From positions 62,001 through 126,000 of the forward strand of contig NZ_JAEKMH010000001.1 in NCBI RefSeq assembly GCF_016411825.1: 64,000 nt of DNA. The letters run 5' to 3'. The stretch's first letter is position 1. Each line of letters starts with the position of its first letter. The notes below the pieces were generated by a model that was given only the letters and a program-made list of their open reading frames with translations, searched no databases and was not told the DNA's origin. The position numbers were made by a program, and so were the translations under genes. This document shows positions 16,975 to 24,998 of this stretch, in pieces. This stretch comes from Devosia sediminis. GTDB taxonomy: Bacteria; Pseudomonadota; Alphaproteobacteria; Rhizobiales; Devosiaceae.

Positions 16975-17418
16975 ATGCGTATTTTCACCACGACAATGAT
17001 CGCCCTGGTTGCCATGGGCGGCCTCGTTGCTCCGGCGCTGGCCGCGGACTACGAAATCCACATGCTCAACAAGGGCGAAGCGGGCACCATGGTGTTCGAG
17101 CCCAATTTCCTCGCCATCCAGCCGGGCGACACGGTGACATTCATTCCCACCGACAAGAGCCACAATGTCGAGACCATCAAGGACATGATCCCGGAAGGCG
17201 CCGAAGCCTTCAAGAGCAAGGTGAACGAAGAGTTCACGGTGACTTTCGATGTGCCCGGCCTCTACGGCATCAAGTGCACGCCGCACTTCGCCATGGGCAT
17301 GGCCGGCGCCATCGCCGTGGGCGACGAGTTGCCCAATCTCGATGCCGCCAAGGCGGTCAATGTTCCCAACAAGGCCCAGGAACGCCTGGACGCCGCCTAT
17401 GCCGGCCTCGGCATCTAA
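16975..17418 (+). CDS. Pseudoazurin, type 1 copper electron carrier
   Basis: This 147-residue precursor has a signal peptide ending near ALAADYE (residue 22). The cupredoxin domain carries the copper ligands in DKSHNVE and in [13 protein letters not shown] (Cys, His, Met). Pseudoazurin donates electrons to NirK, which is encoded divergently next door. The ATG at 16975 follows AAGGAG. A rho-independent terminator follows at 17443-17470. Confidence 0.95.
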   Translation: MRIFTTTMIALVAMGGLVAPALAADYEIHMLNKGEAGTMVFEPNFLAIQPGDTVTFIPTDKSHNVETIKDMIPEGAEAFKSKVNEEFTVTFDVPGLYGIKCTPHFAMGMAGAIAVGDELPNLDAAKAVNVPNKAQERLDAAYAGLGI

Positions 17419-17442
17419 GCGCCCGATATCGAGACCGATGCA

Positions 17443-17470
17443 CCCTCCTGCCATGGCGGGAGGGTTTTTT
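17443..17470 (+). terminator. Rho-independent terminator after pseudoazurin
   Basis: Near-perfect GC-rich hairpin (CCCTCCTGCC / GGCGGGAGGG) followed directly by a run of six T. Confidence 0.85.
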
Positions 17471-17523
17471 GTTGGACGAAAGCGGGTAGTCTCGGGGCAA
17501 AGACCCGTACGACCGAGCCGCAA

Positions 17524-19068
17524 TTGACCCACTATTTTCCAGAACAGGCCGACCTCGTCGGCCAGGCCCGCAAGCTGCAGGCCATCCTCGAATCGGCGGT
17601 GGACGCCATCATCACCATCGATGGGCGCGGCACGATCACCACGGTCAATCCCGCGGCGGCGCGGCTGTTCGACTATCCGCAGGACGCGTTCATCGGCCAG
17701 AACGTGCATTTCCTCATGCCCGAACCCTATCACTCAGCCCATGACGGCTATATCGCCAACTATCGCCGGACGGGCGCGGCCAAGATCATCGGCATCGGCC
17801 GCGAGGTGACAGGGCGGCGGCGCGACGGATCGCTGTTTCCCATGCACCTGGCAGTGAGCGAATTCGAGATGGACGGGCGGGTGCATTTCACCGGCATCAT
17901 CCACGACCTCTCGGCGCAGAAGGCCACCGAACAAGCGCTGCGGCAGGCGCAGAAAATGGAAGCGATGGGGCAGTTGACCGGGGGTATCGCCCACGACTTC
18001 AACAATCTCCTCACCGTCATCATCGGCAATCTCGAAATGCTGGAAGCCAAGCTGACGACATCCGGGCAGCGCGAGCTGGCCATCGAGGCGCTGGAAGCGG
18101 CGGATCTCGGCGCGCGGCTGACGGCGCGGCTGCTGGCCTTCGCGCGGCGTTCGCATCTCGAGCCGGAAGTGGTGAACCTCAACGACTTCGTGTTGGGCCT
18201 CACCGACATGCTGCACCGCACCATGGGCTCGACCATTTCGCTCTCCAATGCGCTGACGCCCAGGCTGTGGATGACGCGCATCGACCCCTCGCAGGTGGAA
18301 AGCGCTATCGTCAACCTGGCCGTCAATGCGCGCGATGCCATGCCCCAGGGCGGCCGGCTGATCATCGAGACGGGCAATGTGAGCGTCGATGCCGCCATGT
18401 CCGAGGATCTGGATGGGCTGGCGCCGGGGGACTATGTGCGCCTTTCCGTCGCCGATACCGGCGAGGGCATGCCTGCCGATGTGCGCGAACGGGCGTTCGA
18501 GCCATTTTTCACCACCAAGGAGAAGGGGCGCGGCACGGGGCTGGGGCTTTCCATGATCTATGGCTTTGCCAAGCAGTCGGGCGGCCATGCCACGATCTAC
18601 AGCGAGATCGGGCGGGGGACGAGCGTCAACATCTACCTGCCGCGCCATGGCACAGCTTCGGCGGTGGAGGCAGAGCCCGAGGAAGCGGCCGTGCCGCCGG
18701 CCGGCAAGACGGTGCTGGTGGTGGAAGACGATCCACGGGTCCGCAAGCTGACGGTGACCCGGCTTGAAACGCTGGGCTATGCGACGCTGGTGGCGGCCGA
18801 TGCGCATGAGGCACTGGCGATTCTCGGGCGCGGCGCCGAGGTGGACCTGGTGTTCACCGACCTCGTCATGCCGGGCGGCATTTCGGGCTATGAGCTGGCG
18901 CGGCGGGTGGCCGAGCAGTGGCCGGGCCTCAACGTGCTGTTGACGTCGGGCTATGCCGACGAGCTGGTGCGGCGGGACGAAGACGCGATTGCCCACCTCA
19001 AGGTGCTGAGCAAGCCCTATCGCATGGCCGATCTGGCGCAGGCGATCGCCGAGGCGCTGGAAGGCTGA
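17524..19068 (+). CDS. fixL: Heme-PAS hybrid histidine kinase, hFixL-like oxygen sensor
   Basis: This 514-residue protein has a PAS domain (about residues 15-130) with the FixL heme-pocket features MPEPYHSAHDGY (candidate heme ligand His73) and IIGIGREVTGRRRDG (Arg93, matching the O2-contacting arginine of FixL). A histidine kinase core follows, with phospho-acceptor His157 in GIAHDFNN and the ATP lobe (NLAVNARDAM, GTGLGLSM). A receiver domain (about 395-512, acceptor Asp in VFTDLVMPG) ends the protein. No membrane segment is seen. Hybrid FixL proteins of this kind act with FxkR in Rhizobium etli. The start is TTG at 17524, with a weak ribosome site. It ends directly against the convergent regulator gene. 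Confidence 0.85.
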   Translation: MTHYFPEQADLVGQARKLQAILESAVDAIITIDGRGTITTVNPAAARLFDYPQDAFIGQNVHFLMPEPYHSAHDGYIANYRRTGAAKIIGIGREVTGRRRDGSLFPMHLAVSEFEMDGRVHFTGIIHDLSAQKATEQALRQAQKMEAMGQLTGGIAHDFNNLLTVIIGNLEMLEAKLTTSGQRELAIEALEAADLGARLTARLLAFARRSHLEPEVVNLNDFVLGLTDMLHRTMGSTISLSNALTPRLWMTRIDPSQVESAIVNLAVNARDAMPQGGRLIIETGNVSVDAAMSEDLDGLAPGDYVRLSVADTGEGMPADVRERAFEPFFTTKEKGRGTGLGLSMIYGFAKQSGGHATIYSEIGRGTSVNIYLPRHGTASAVEAEPEEAAVPPAGKTVLVVEDDPRVRKLTVTRLETLGYATLVAADAHEALAILGRGAEVDLVFTDLVMPGGISGYELARRVAEQWPGLNVLLTSGYADELVRRDEDAIAHLKVLSKPYRMADLAQAIAEALEG

Positions 19069-19773
19069 TCAGCCCAGATTGCGCGGGGTGAAGCTGTAGC
19101 CGGCGCCGCGCACGGTCTTGATGATCTGCGGATTGCGGGTGTCGGCCTCGATCAGCTTGCGCAGCCGCGCCACCTGATTGTCGATGCTGCGGTCATTGGG
19201 CGACCAGTCATGGCCCTTGAGCAGGTCCATGATGCGGTCGCGGTCGAGCACGGCATGGGCGTGGCGACAGAACAGAGCCAGCAGGTCGAATTCGCCCGAG
19301 GTAAGGGCGATGTCGGCGCCCTCCGGACCCGTAAGGCTGCGGCGGGCGGGATCGAGCACGAAGCCGTCGAAGCGGATGACCGAGTTGGCGGCGGCGGGCG
19401 ACGCGCTGCCCGTACTGCGGCGCAAGACGCTGCGGATGCGAGCCAGCACCTCGCGCAGGTGGAAGGGCTTAGCGATATAGTCGTCGGCGCCGATTTCGAG
19501 CCCGACGATGCGATCGATCATGTCGCCCTTGCCGGTGATCATGATGATCGGGACATCCGACACCTGGCGGATGCGGCGGGCGACGGCCAGACCATCGGCG
19601 CGGCCGAGATTGAGGTCGAGGGTGACGAGGTCGGTGCCCGCGCGCAGCGTAGCCTCGATATTGTCGCCATCGCTCGATTCGCTGACCCGATAGCCCTCGT
19701 CCTCGAAACAGCGGCGCAACATGCGGCGGATCTGTGCGTCGTCGTCGACGACCAGGATGTGGTGGGTCTGCAT
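19069..19773 (-). CDS. fxkR: OmpR/PhoB-type response regulator, FxkR-like
   Basis: This 234-residue protein has a receiver domain (acceptor Asp53 in VTLDLNLG; DDYIAKPFHLREVL at its end) and a C-terminal winged helix (about residues 135-230; SIDNQVARLRKLIE, KTVRGAGYSF). In R. etli, FxkR is an OmpR-type regulator that links hybrid FixL to fixK transcription through a K-box. Here the gene lies exactly between a hybrid heme-PAS kinase and fixK, and a K-box lies just upstream of both divergent genes. Assignment as FxkR rests on this context and class, not on an alignment. Confidence 0.8.
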   Translation of the reverse strand: MQTHHILVVDDDAQIRRMLRRCFEDEGYRVSESSDGDNIEATLRAGTDLVTLDLNLGRADGLAVARRIRQVSDVPIIMITGKGDMIDRIVGLEIGADDYIAKPFHLREVLARIRSVLRRSTGSASPAAANSVIRFDGFVLDPARRSLTGPEGADIALTSGEFDLLALFCRHAHAVLDRDRIMDLLKGHDWSPNDRSIDNQVARLRKLIEADTRNPQIIKTVRGAGYSFTPRNLG

Positions 19774-19795
19774 GGAGCGGGGCCGCAGTCTCGCC

Positions 19796-19811
19796 GTTAC
19801 AATTGGTTACA
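19796..19811. promoter_or_regulatory. K-box (FxkR-type operator) upstream of fixK
   Basis: GTTACA-ATTG-GTTACA is a perfect direct repeat with N4 spacing. This is the K-box form described for FxkR control of fixK in Rhizobium etli. It lies 68 bases before the fixK start and 23 bases before the divergent regulator start. Confidence 0.8.
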
Positions 19812-19878
19812 AGAACCGGATAGGACGATTACGTCCGCATGGTCAATTCCGTTCAGACACAGCCGAACGGAGCCCCCG

Positions 19879-20547
19879 ATGTACCTCTTTCCCCATGCTG
19901 AACCGGACACGACCCGTAGCGAACGTCCCGTGGGCGATGGGCAGGGGCGTGTCGTCGGCGCGACCACGGTGCTCTTTCACGAAGGCGATCGCGCCGATGC
20001 GCTCTATGAAGTGGTCAGCGGCGTGTTCCGCGCCACCAAGATATTTCAGGACGGCCGCCGCCAGGTGGTGGCCTTCGCCTATCCTGGCGACATTGTCGGT
20101 TTCGGCCATGGCGAGGCCTATCGCTTCGATTGCGACGCGCTGACCCCGGCGAGGGTGCAGGTGACGGCGCGCGGCGATATCGGTCAGGCGATGCGGCAGC
20201 GTCCGGAGTTGGGCGAGAAGATTCTCGCCATGGCTGCGGGGGAAGTGGCCAGCATGCATGACCTGTCGGTGCTGCTCTGCCGCAAGTCGGCCATGGAGCG
20301 GATTGCCGGCTTCCTCGTGTCGCTGGCCGGCCGCACCCATAAGCTGGGCAATGACCAGCGCGTGAGCCTGCCCATGTGCCGCGCGGATATTGCCGATCAC
20401 CTGGGTCTCACCATCGAGACGGTCAGCCGCAGCATGACCAAGCTCAAGGTGCGCGGTATTGTCGACCTGCCAGACCGCGGCAGCTTCGTCATCCGCGATC
20501 TCGAACGGCTGCAGGAACTCGCCGAATGCGAGACCGTGGTGCACTGA
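19879..20547 (+). CDS. fixK: FixK-type Crp/Fnr transcriptional regulator
   Basis: This 222-residue protein has a cyclic-nucleotide-binding fold (LFHEGDRADALYEVVSGVFRATK, YPGDIVGFG) and a helix-turn-helix MCRADIADHLGLTIETVSR with the E..SR residues that read TTGAT-type half-sites. The N-terminal cysteines of FNR are absent, as expected for FixK, which is controlled by its own transcription. A K-box precedes the gene. Likely targets in this window are ccoN, pseudoazurin, hemN and nrdD, which have matching boxes. Confidence 0.88.
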   Translation: MYLFPHAEPDTTRSERPVGDGQGRVVGATTVLFHEGDRADALYEVVSGVFRATKIFQDGRRQVVAFAYPGDIVGFGHGEAYRFDCDALTPARVQVTARGDIGQAMRQRPELGEKILAMAAGEVASMHDLSVLLCRKSAMERIAGFLVSLAGRTHKLGNDQRVSLPMCRADIADHLGLTIETVSRSMTKLKVRGIVDLPDRGSFVIRDLERLQELAECETVVH

Positions 20548-20554
20548 GCCCGAC

Positions 20555-20776
20555 ATGTCGCGCGCCCGTGTCGCCATAGCCCATTTTTCTGATACCGCCG
20601 CTGCCGAGCTGGCTCGCGCCGCCTTGCTGGCAAAGGGCGGCCTGCCGGCCGTTCTGACCGTGGATGCGGCGGCGGATTGTCATTTCGCGGTAGCGCTCAA
20701 CGCGCCGCTCGAACGGATGCTGCTCGACGTGCTGCTGTCGAGCCAGGCCACGCGCGTCGATGTGCATGACGCCTAG
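20555..20776 (+). CDS. Small protein downstream of fixK, function unknown
   Basis: This 73-residue ORF starts eight bases after fixK and is probably co-transcribed. It reads as a soluble alpha/beta-type sequence: ARVAIAHFSDTAAAELARAALLAKGGLPAVLTVD, followed by a short leucine-rich end. I recognise no family. The close spacing and codon use like its neighbours support it as a real gene. Confidence 0.55.
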   Translation: MSRARVAIAHFSDTAAAELARAALLAKGGLPAVLTVDAAADCHFAVALNAPLERMLLDVLLSSQATRVDVHDA

Positions 20777-20786
20777 CAGAGCGGCC

Positions 20787-20805
20787 TTCCCGCTATGGCC
20801 GGGAA
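20787..20805. terminator. Possible bidirectional hairpin between the fixK operon and hemN
   Basis: Arms TTCCCG and CGGGAA with a seven-base loop between the convergent genes; only a weak T-rich stretch follows. Confidence 0.35.
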
Positions 20806-20812
20806 TGCTTTC

Positions 20813-22168
20813 TCAAACCGCCGCCGAGTGGCGTGCGGTGCCCTGGCCGAAATAGGCATCGAAGCGGGCGGCGATGGCGCGGACGAAGGGGCGACCGCGT
20901 ACGGTGACGGTGAAGACGCCGTCGAGCATCGCGACCATGCCGTCCCGGTCGGTCAAGGCGATGGCTTCGGCCTCTCCCATCAGCGCCCGACCAGCTGCGC
21001 CGAAGCCGGCAAGGTCGCGCGGGGCAAGCTGGAAGGTGCAGAGCAGGGTGGAGATGGCGAGGGCGCGCAGCTTGTCGGCCGGAGCCAGGGCAAAACCGCG
21101 CGTCGTGGCGCCCGATCCGGCCAAGACGGTCTTGCTGTAATCGCCGGTAGGCGTGATGTTCTGCACATAGCCCTGCGGCAATTGCCCGATGGCCGACGCT
21201 CCGAGCCCGATCAGCGCGTCGGCGGCGTCGTCGGTATAGCCCTGAAAATTGCGCCGCAGCTTTCCTTGGCGTGTGGCCTGCGCCAGCCGATCATCGGGCA
21301 GCGCAAAATGGTCGAAACCGATGGGATCGAGACCGGCCCCGGTCAGCAGGCGTGCTGCCAGTTGCGCCTGGGCGAAGCGCATATGCCGGTCGGGCAGGGC
21401 GTCCTCGGGGATCATTTTCTGGTGTGGTTTCATCCATGGGACATGGGCATAGCCAAAGAGTGCCACACGGTCGGGCCTGAGGCTCAGCGCCGCTTCGATG
21501 GTGCGCGCAAGACCCTCCTCGCTCTGGAAGGGCAGGCCGTAAAGCAGATCGAGATTGACCGAGCGGACGCCGCGCGCCCGCATGGCGTCGACCACGGCGC
21601 GGGTTTGATCGAAGCTCTGTATGCGGTTGATGGCCTCTTGCACGCGTGGATCGAAATCCTGCACGCCGATGCTGGCGCGGGTGAGGCCAAATTCGGCCAT
21701 GGCGTCATAGCGCCCGTCGTCGAGGTCGTTGGGGTCGATTTCGATGCTGATGTCGACCGATGGGTCGATTGTGAAGGCCGTGGCCAGCTTGGTCTTGAGC
21801 GCCAGGATATCCTCTGACGTCAGCAGGGTCGGCGAGCCGCCGCCGAGGTGGATGGCAGTGACGCGGCCGCGCCCGGCGAGTTTTGCGGAAACCCAGTCGA
21901 TCTCGGCATAGAGCGCCTTGAGATAGGCGGCGACCGGCTCGTAGCGCAAAGTGTGCTTGGTGTGGCAACCGCAGAACCAGCACAGCCGATCGCAATAGGG
22001 AATGTGCAGATAGAGCGAGAGCGTCGCGTCCGCATGGAGCTCACCCAGCCAGCGCGCATAGGTCTTTGCGTCCACGCCGCCGTGGAAGTGTGGCGCAGTG
22101 GGGTAGCTGGTGTAGCGCGGCACCGGCAAGGAATAGCGCTCGACCAGATCGCGTGTGTCCGAACTCAT
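20813..22168 (-). CDS. hemN: HemN, oxygen-independent coproporphyrinogen III oxidase
   Basis: This 451-residue radical SAM enzyme decarboxylates coproporphyrinogen III to protoporphyrinogen IX without O2, supplying heme for the oxidase and nitrite-linked proteins. The cluster motif is PYCDRLCWFCGC (Cys59, 63, 66), followed by LGGGSPTLL and ISIEIDPNDL. The N-terminal YTSYPTAPHF is typical of true HemN rather than HemW. A TTGTT-N4-GTCAA box lies 63 bases upstream, in keeping with FixK/FNR control. Confidence 0.96.
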   Translation of the reverse strand: MSSDTRDLVERYSLPVPRYTSYPTAPHFHGGVDAKTYARWLGELHADATLSLYLHIPYCDRLCWFCGCHTKHTLRYEPVAAYLKALYAEIDWVSAKLAGRGRVTAIHLGGGSPTLLTSEDILALKTKLATAFTIDPSVDISIEIDPNDLDDGRYDAMAEFGLTRASIGVQDFDPRVQEAINRIQSFDQTRAVVDAMRARGVRSVNLDLLYGLPFQSEEGLARTIEAALSLRPDRVALFGYAHVPWMKPHQKMIPEDALPDRHMRFAQAQLAARLLTGAGLDPIGFDHFALPDDRLAQATRQGKLRRNFQGYTDDAADALIGLGASAIGQLPQGYVQNITPTGDYSKTVLAGSGATTRGFALAPADKLRALAISTLLCTFQLAPRDLAGFGAAGRALMGEAEAIALTDRDGMVAMLDGVFTVTVRGRPFVRAIAARFDAYFGQGTARHSAAV

Positions 22169-22230
22169 GGCTGGGGGCTCGCCGTTGAGAAAATGTCGGC
22201 CGCTCTTAGCAAGCCTGCCGGACAGCCAAC

Positions 22231-22244
22231 TTGTTCGACGTCAA
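22231..22244. promoter_or_regulatory. FNR/FixK-type box upstream of hemN
   Basis: TTGTTCGACGTCAA fits TTGNN-N4-NNCAA and lies 63 bases before hemN. Confidence 0.5.
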
Positions 22245-22290
22245 TTTGGCGGTGTTTTGCGCCGTCCCCACTGCGGAGCGAGGACGGATG

Positions 22291-22941
22291 TCAGCCCGGT
22301 CGGGAGAGCGACGGGCTGTGGACCAGTTCTTCATCGGCGCAGCCATCGGGCCGGAAGGCCTGGATACGGTGATCCTTGCCGCCGGCGGCTTTGACCTCTT
22401 CGGCCAGCATTTTGAGTTCCTCCAGACTGAGAAGGTCGGGATGGACGGTGGTGCGCAAATCGTAGGGGACGCCGCTATCCAGGAGGAGCTTGAGGCTCCG
22501 CATTGCCTTGTTGCCGCTGTGTCGGGCCCCAGTGATCCGATCGTAGCTGTTGCGTGGCGCCTTGATGTCGAAGCCCACCCAGTCGAGGAGCGGCAGCACT
22601 TCGGCCAGCCGCCCGGGATAGGGTCCGCCGGTATGAAGGCCGATGCGAAAGCCCATGGCTCTGACCGTTTCGATGGCCTGTCGCAGGCCCGGTTGCAGAG
22701 TGGGCTCGCCCCCGGAAAAGACCACGCCATCGAGCAGGCCTTTGCGAGAGCCGATAAAATCGAGCACGTCCCGCCACGCGATCTGGCCCTCGCCCTGGGC
22801 GGGAATGAGATGCGGGTTGTGGCAATAGCGGCAGGCCCAGGGGCAGCCCTGGCAGAAGATGGTGGCGACCAGTTCGCCCGGCCAGTCGCAGGACGACAGC
22901 CGGGCCAGTCCGCCGATGCGGATGTCAGTCAAGCTTGGCAC
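22291..22941 (-). CDS. nrdG: NrdG, anaerobic ribonucleotide reductase activase
   Basis: This 216-residue radical SAM enzyme generates the glycyl radical on class III reductase. The motif CPWACRYC (Cys33, 37, 40) is preceded by the typical CDWPGELVATIFCQG, and FSGGEPTLQ follows. The start is GTG at 22941, overlapping the end of the small nrdD gene by 17 bases. The gene belongs to the minus-strand nrdD, glycyl-domain, nrdG operon. Confidence 0.93.
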   Translation of the reverse strand: MPSLTDIRIGGLARLSSCDWPGELVATIFCQGCPWACRYCHNPHLIPAQGEGQIAWRDVLDFIGSRKGLLDGVVFSGGEPTLQPGLRQAIETVRAMGFRIGLHTGGPYPGRLAEVLPLLDWVGFDIKAPRNSYDRITGARHSGNKAMRSLKLLLDSGVPYDLRTTVHPDLLSLEELKMLAEEVKAAGGKDHRIQAFRPDGCADEELVHSPSLSRPG

Positions 22942-23119
22942 TCGCTTCGCGGAAATAACGGCGCTCGTAGAATTCGCCCTTCTTGCCGCGATTGAACGAG
23001 GAAACCGGGCGGTGGTAGCCCATGACGCGGGTCCAGACCTCGCAGGGCTGGCGCTCGGTGTCGAGGAGGACGGGCTGGCTGGTCGTTGTGGCGATGAGGC
23101 CGGTGGGATGGATGCTCAT
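22925..23119 (-). CDS. nrdD: Separate glycyl-radical domain of class III ribonucleotide reductase
   Basis: This 64-residue protein contains CEVWTRVMGYHRPVSSFN followed by GKKGE and ER, which is the C-terminal glycyl-radical motif of NrdD; Gly34 is the candidate radical residue. The preceding gene encodes the catalytic barrel and stops after a zinc-type CPKC segment, without this motif. The two are separated by 20 bases, and this gene has its own AAGGA ribosome site and ATG, so a recent frameshift is unlikely. NrdG presumably acts on this small subunit, which must dock into the barrel. The functional split is inference from the two reading frames. Confidence 0.8.
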   Translation of the reverse strand: MSIHPTGLIATTTSQPVLLDTERQPCEVWTRVMGYHRPVSSFNRGKKGEFYERRYFREASAKLD

Positions 23120-23139
23120 GAAAGGTCCTTTCGTAGGGG

Positions 23140-24867
23140 TCAGTGGGTGAGCTGGTTGCGCTTTTTGGCGATGAGATCCTCATCGCATTTCGGGCAATAG
23201 TGGTGTTCGCCCGAGAGATAGCCGTGGGTCGGGCAGATCGAGAAGGTCGGGGTGATGGTGATGTAGGGCAGGCGGAAATTTTTCAGCGCCCGGCGCATCA
23301 GCTTGCGGCAGGCATCGCCGCTGGAGAGCGCCTCGGTCATGTAGAGGTGCAGAACCGTGCCGCCGGTATATTTGCACTGCAGCTCATCCTGCATGGTGAG
23401 CGCCTCGAAGGGGTCCTCGGTATAGCCGACGGGCAGTTGCGAGGAATTGGTGTAGTAGGGGTTTTCGGCGGTGCCGGCCTGGATGATGCCGGGGAAGCGC
23501 TTGCGGTCTTCCTTGGCGAAGCGATAGGTCGTGCCTTCGGCGGGGGTAGCCTCAAGATTGTAGAGGTGCCCCGTTTCTTCCTGGAACGCAGTGATCCGCG
23601 ACCGGACGTGATCGAGCAGGCGGATGGCAAGGCCTCGCCCCGCCTCGGTGGTGATGTCATCCGCATCGCCCGAGAAATTGCGGATCATCTCGTTGAGGCC
23701 ATTGACCCCGATGGTCGAGAAGTGGTTCCGCAGGCTCCCCAGATAGCGTTTGGTATAGGGATAAAGGCCGCCGTCGATGTGGCCCTGAATGACCCGGCGT
23801 TTGATCTCTAGGCTGTCGCGCGCCATCTCCATCAACGCATCGAGCCGGTTGAGCAGGCTCGCTTCGTCACCAGCAAAGAGGTGGCCCAGCCGGGCGCAGT
23901 TGATGGTGACGACGCCCAGCGAGCCGGTCTGCTCGGCGCTGCCGAACAATCCATTGCCGCGCTTGAGGAGTTCGGTGAGATCGAGCTGCAGGCGGCAGCA
24001 CATCGAGCGGACCATATGCGGCTCGAGGTCGGAATTGACGAAATTCTGGAAGTAGGGGAGGCCGTATTTGGCGGTCATGGCAAAAAGCCGGTCGGCATTT
24101 TCGCTGTCCCAGATGAAGTCGGGCGTGATGTTATAGGTGGGAATGGGGAAGGTGAAGACGCGTCCCTTGGCGTCGCCCGTGGTCATGACGTCGATATAGG
24201 CCCGGTTGATCATGTCCATCTCGGGCTGGAGCTCACCATAGGTGAAGTCCATCTCTTCCCCGCCGATAGCAGGCACCTGTTCGCGCAGGTCCTCCGGGCA
24301 TGTCCAGTCGAAGGTGAGATTGGTGAAGGGGGCCTGGGTGCCCCAGCGCGCCGGGACGTTGAGATTGTAGACCAGCTCCTGGATCGACTGGCGCACCTGG
24401 TCGTAGGAGAGCCCATCCTTGCGGATGAAGGGCGCCATGTAGGTATCGAAGGAGCTGAAAGCCTGGGCGCCGGCCCATTCGTTCTGCAGCGTGCCCAGAA
24501 AATTGACGATCTGCCCCACGGCGCTGGAGAGGTGCTTTGGTGGACCGGATTCCACCTTGCCGGGAATGCCGTTGAGTCCTTCCTCGAGCAACATGCGCAG
24601 CGACCAGCCGGCGCAATAGCCCGAGAGCATGTCGAGGTCGTGGATGTGGAGGTCCGCGTCGCGATGCGCCTGGCCGATGGTTTCGGGATAGACATGGGAC
24701 AGCCAGTAATTGGCAACCACCTTGCCCGCCGTATTGAGGATCAGCCCGCCCAGCGAATAGCCCTGGTTGGCATTGGCGTTCACCCGCCAGTCGGATCGAT
24801 CGAGATATTCGGCGATGCTGGCGCGAATATCGATCTGTGCGGGTGAGACGGCGGTGGAAGTGGCCAT
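23140..24867 (-). CDS. nrdD: Anaerobic (class III) ribonucleotide reductase, catalytic part
   Basis: This 575-residue protein makes deoxyribonucleotides without O2. It carries the NrdD barrel from NANANQGYSLGGLILNTAG through MCCRLQLDL, VTINCARLGHLFAGD and IQAGTAENPYYTNSSQLPVG. It ends with CPTHGYLSGEHHYCPKC, a zinc-type segment, and then stops. Two usual NrdD parts are missing: the N-terminal ATP-cone that senses dATP, and the C-terminal glycyl-radical loop, which is encoded by the next gene. A TTGCC-N4-CGCAA box lies about 105 bases upstream. Confidence 0.9.
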   Translation of the reverse strand: MATSTAVSPAQIDIRASIAEYLDRSDWRVNANANQGYSLGGLILNTAGKVVANYWLSHVYPETIGQAHRDADLHIHDLDMLSGYCAGWSLRMLLEEGLNGIPGKVESGPPKHLSSAVGQIVNFLGTLQNEWAGAQAFSSFDTYMAPFIRKDGLSYDQVRQSIQELVYNLNVPARWGTQAPFTNLTFDWTCPEDLREQVPAIGGEEMDFTYGELQPEMDMINRAYIDVMTTGDAKGRVFTFPIPTYNITPDFIWDSENADRLFAMTAKYGLPYFQNFVNSDLEPHMVRSMCCRLQLDLTELLKRGNGLFGSAEQTGSLGVVTINCARLGHLFAGDEASLLNRLDALMEMARDSLEIKRRVIQGHIDGGLYPYTKRYLGSLRNHFSTIGVNGLNEMIRNFSGDADDITTEAGRGLAIRLLDHVRSRITAFQEETGHLYNLEATPAEGTTYRFAKEDRKRFPGIIQAGTAENPYYTNSSQLPVGYTEDPFEALTMQDELQCKYTGGTVLHLYMTEALSSGDACRKLMRRALKNFRLPYITITPTFSICPTHGYLSGEHHYCPKCDEDLIAKKRNQLTH

Positions 24868-24894
24868 GGCGTGGTGTCCGGTAGACTCTTGAAA

Positions 24895-24944
24895 ACCACA
24901 TGATGATGTGTTTCGGCGTGCTGATCCGTCAACATATGGTGGGT
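24895..24944. promoter_or_regulatory. Possible paired NrdR-like boxes upstream of nrdD
   Basis: Two related stretches, ACCACATGATGATGTG at 24895 and TCAACATATGGTGGGT at 24929, are spaced about three helix turns apart, as NrdR boxes usually are. The match to the NrdR consensus is loose, so this is tentative. Confidence 0.3.
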
Positions 24945-24971
24945 CAATTGCCGGCCAATTCGGCGCGGTGT

Positions 24972-24985
24972 TTGCCTTGGCGCAA
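24972..24985. promoter_or_regulatory. FNR/NnrR-type box upstream of nrdD
   Basis: TTGCCTTGGCGCAA (TTGNN-N4-NNCAA) lies 105 bases before nrdD and just before the end of the convergent-side kinase gene. Confidence 0.5.
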
Positions 24986-24998
24986 ACAGTGTGGAGAG

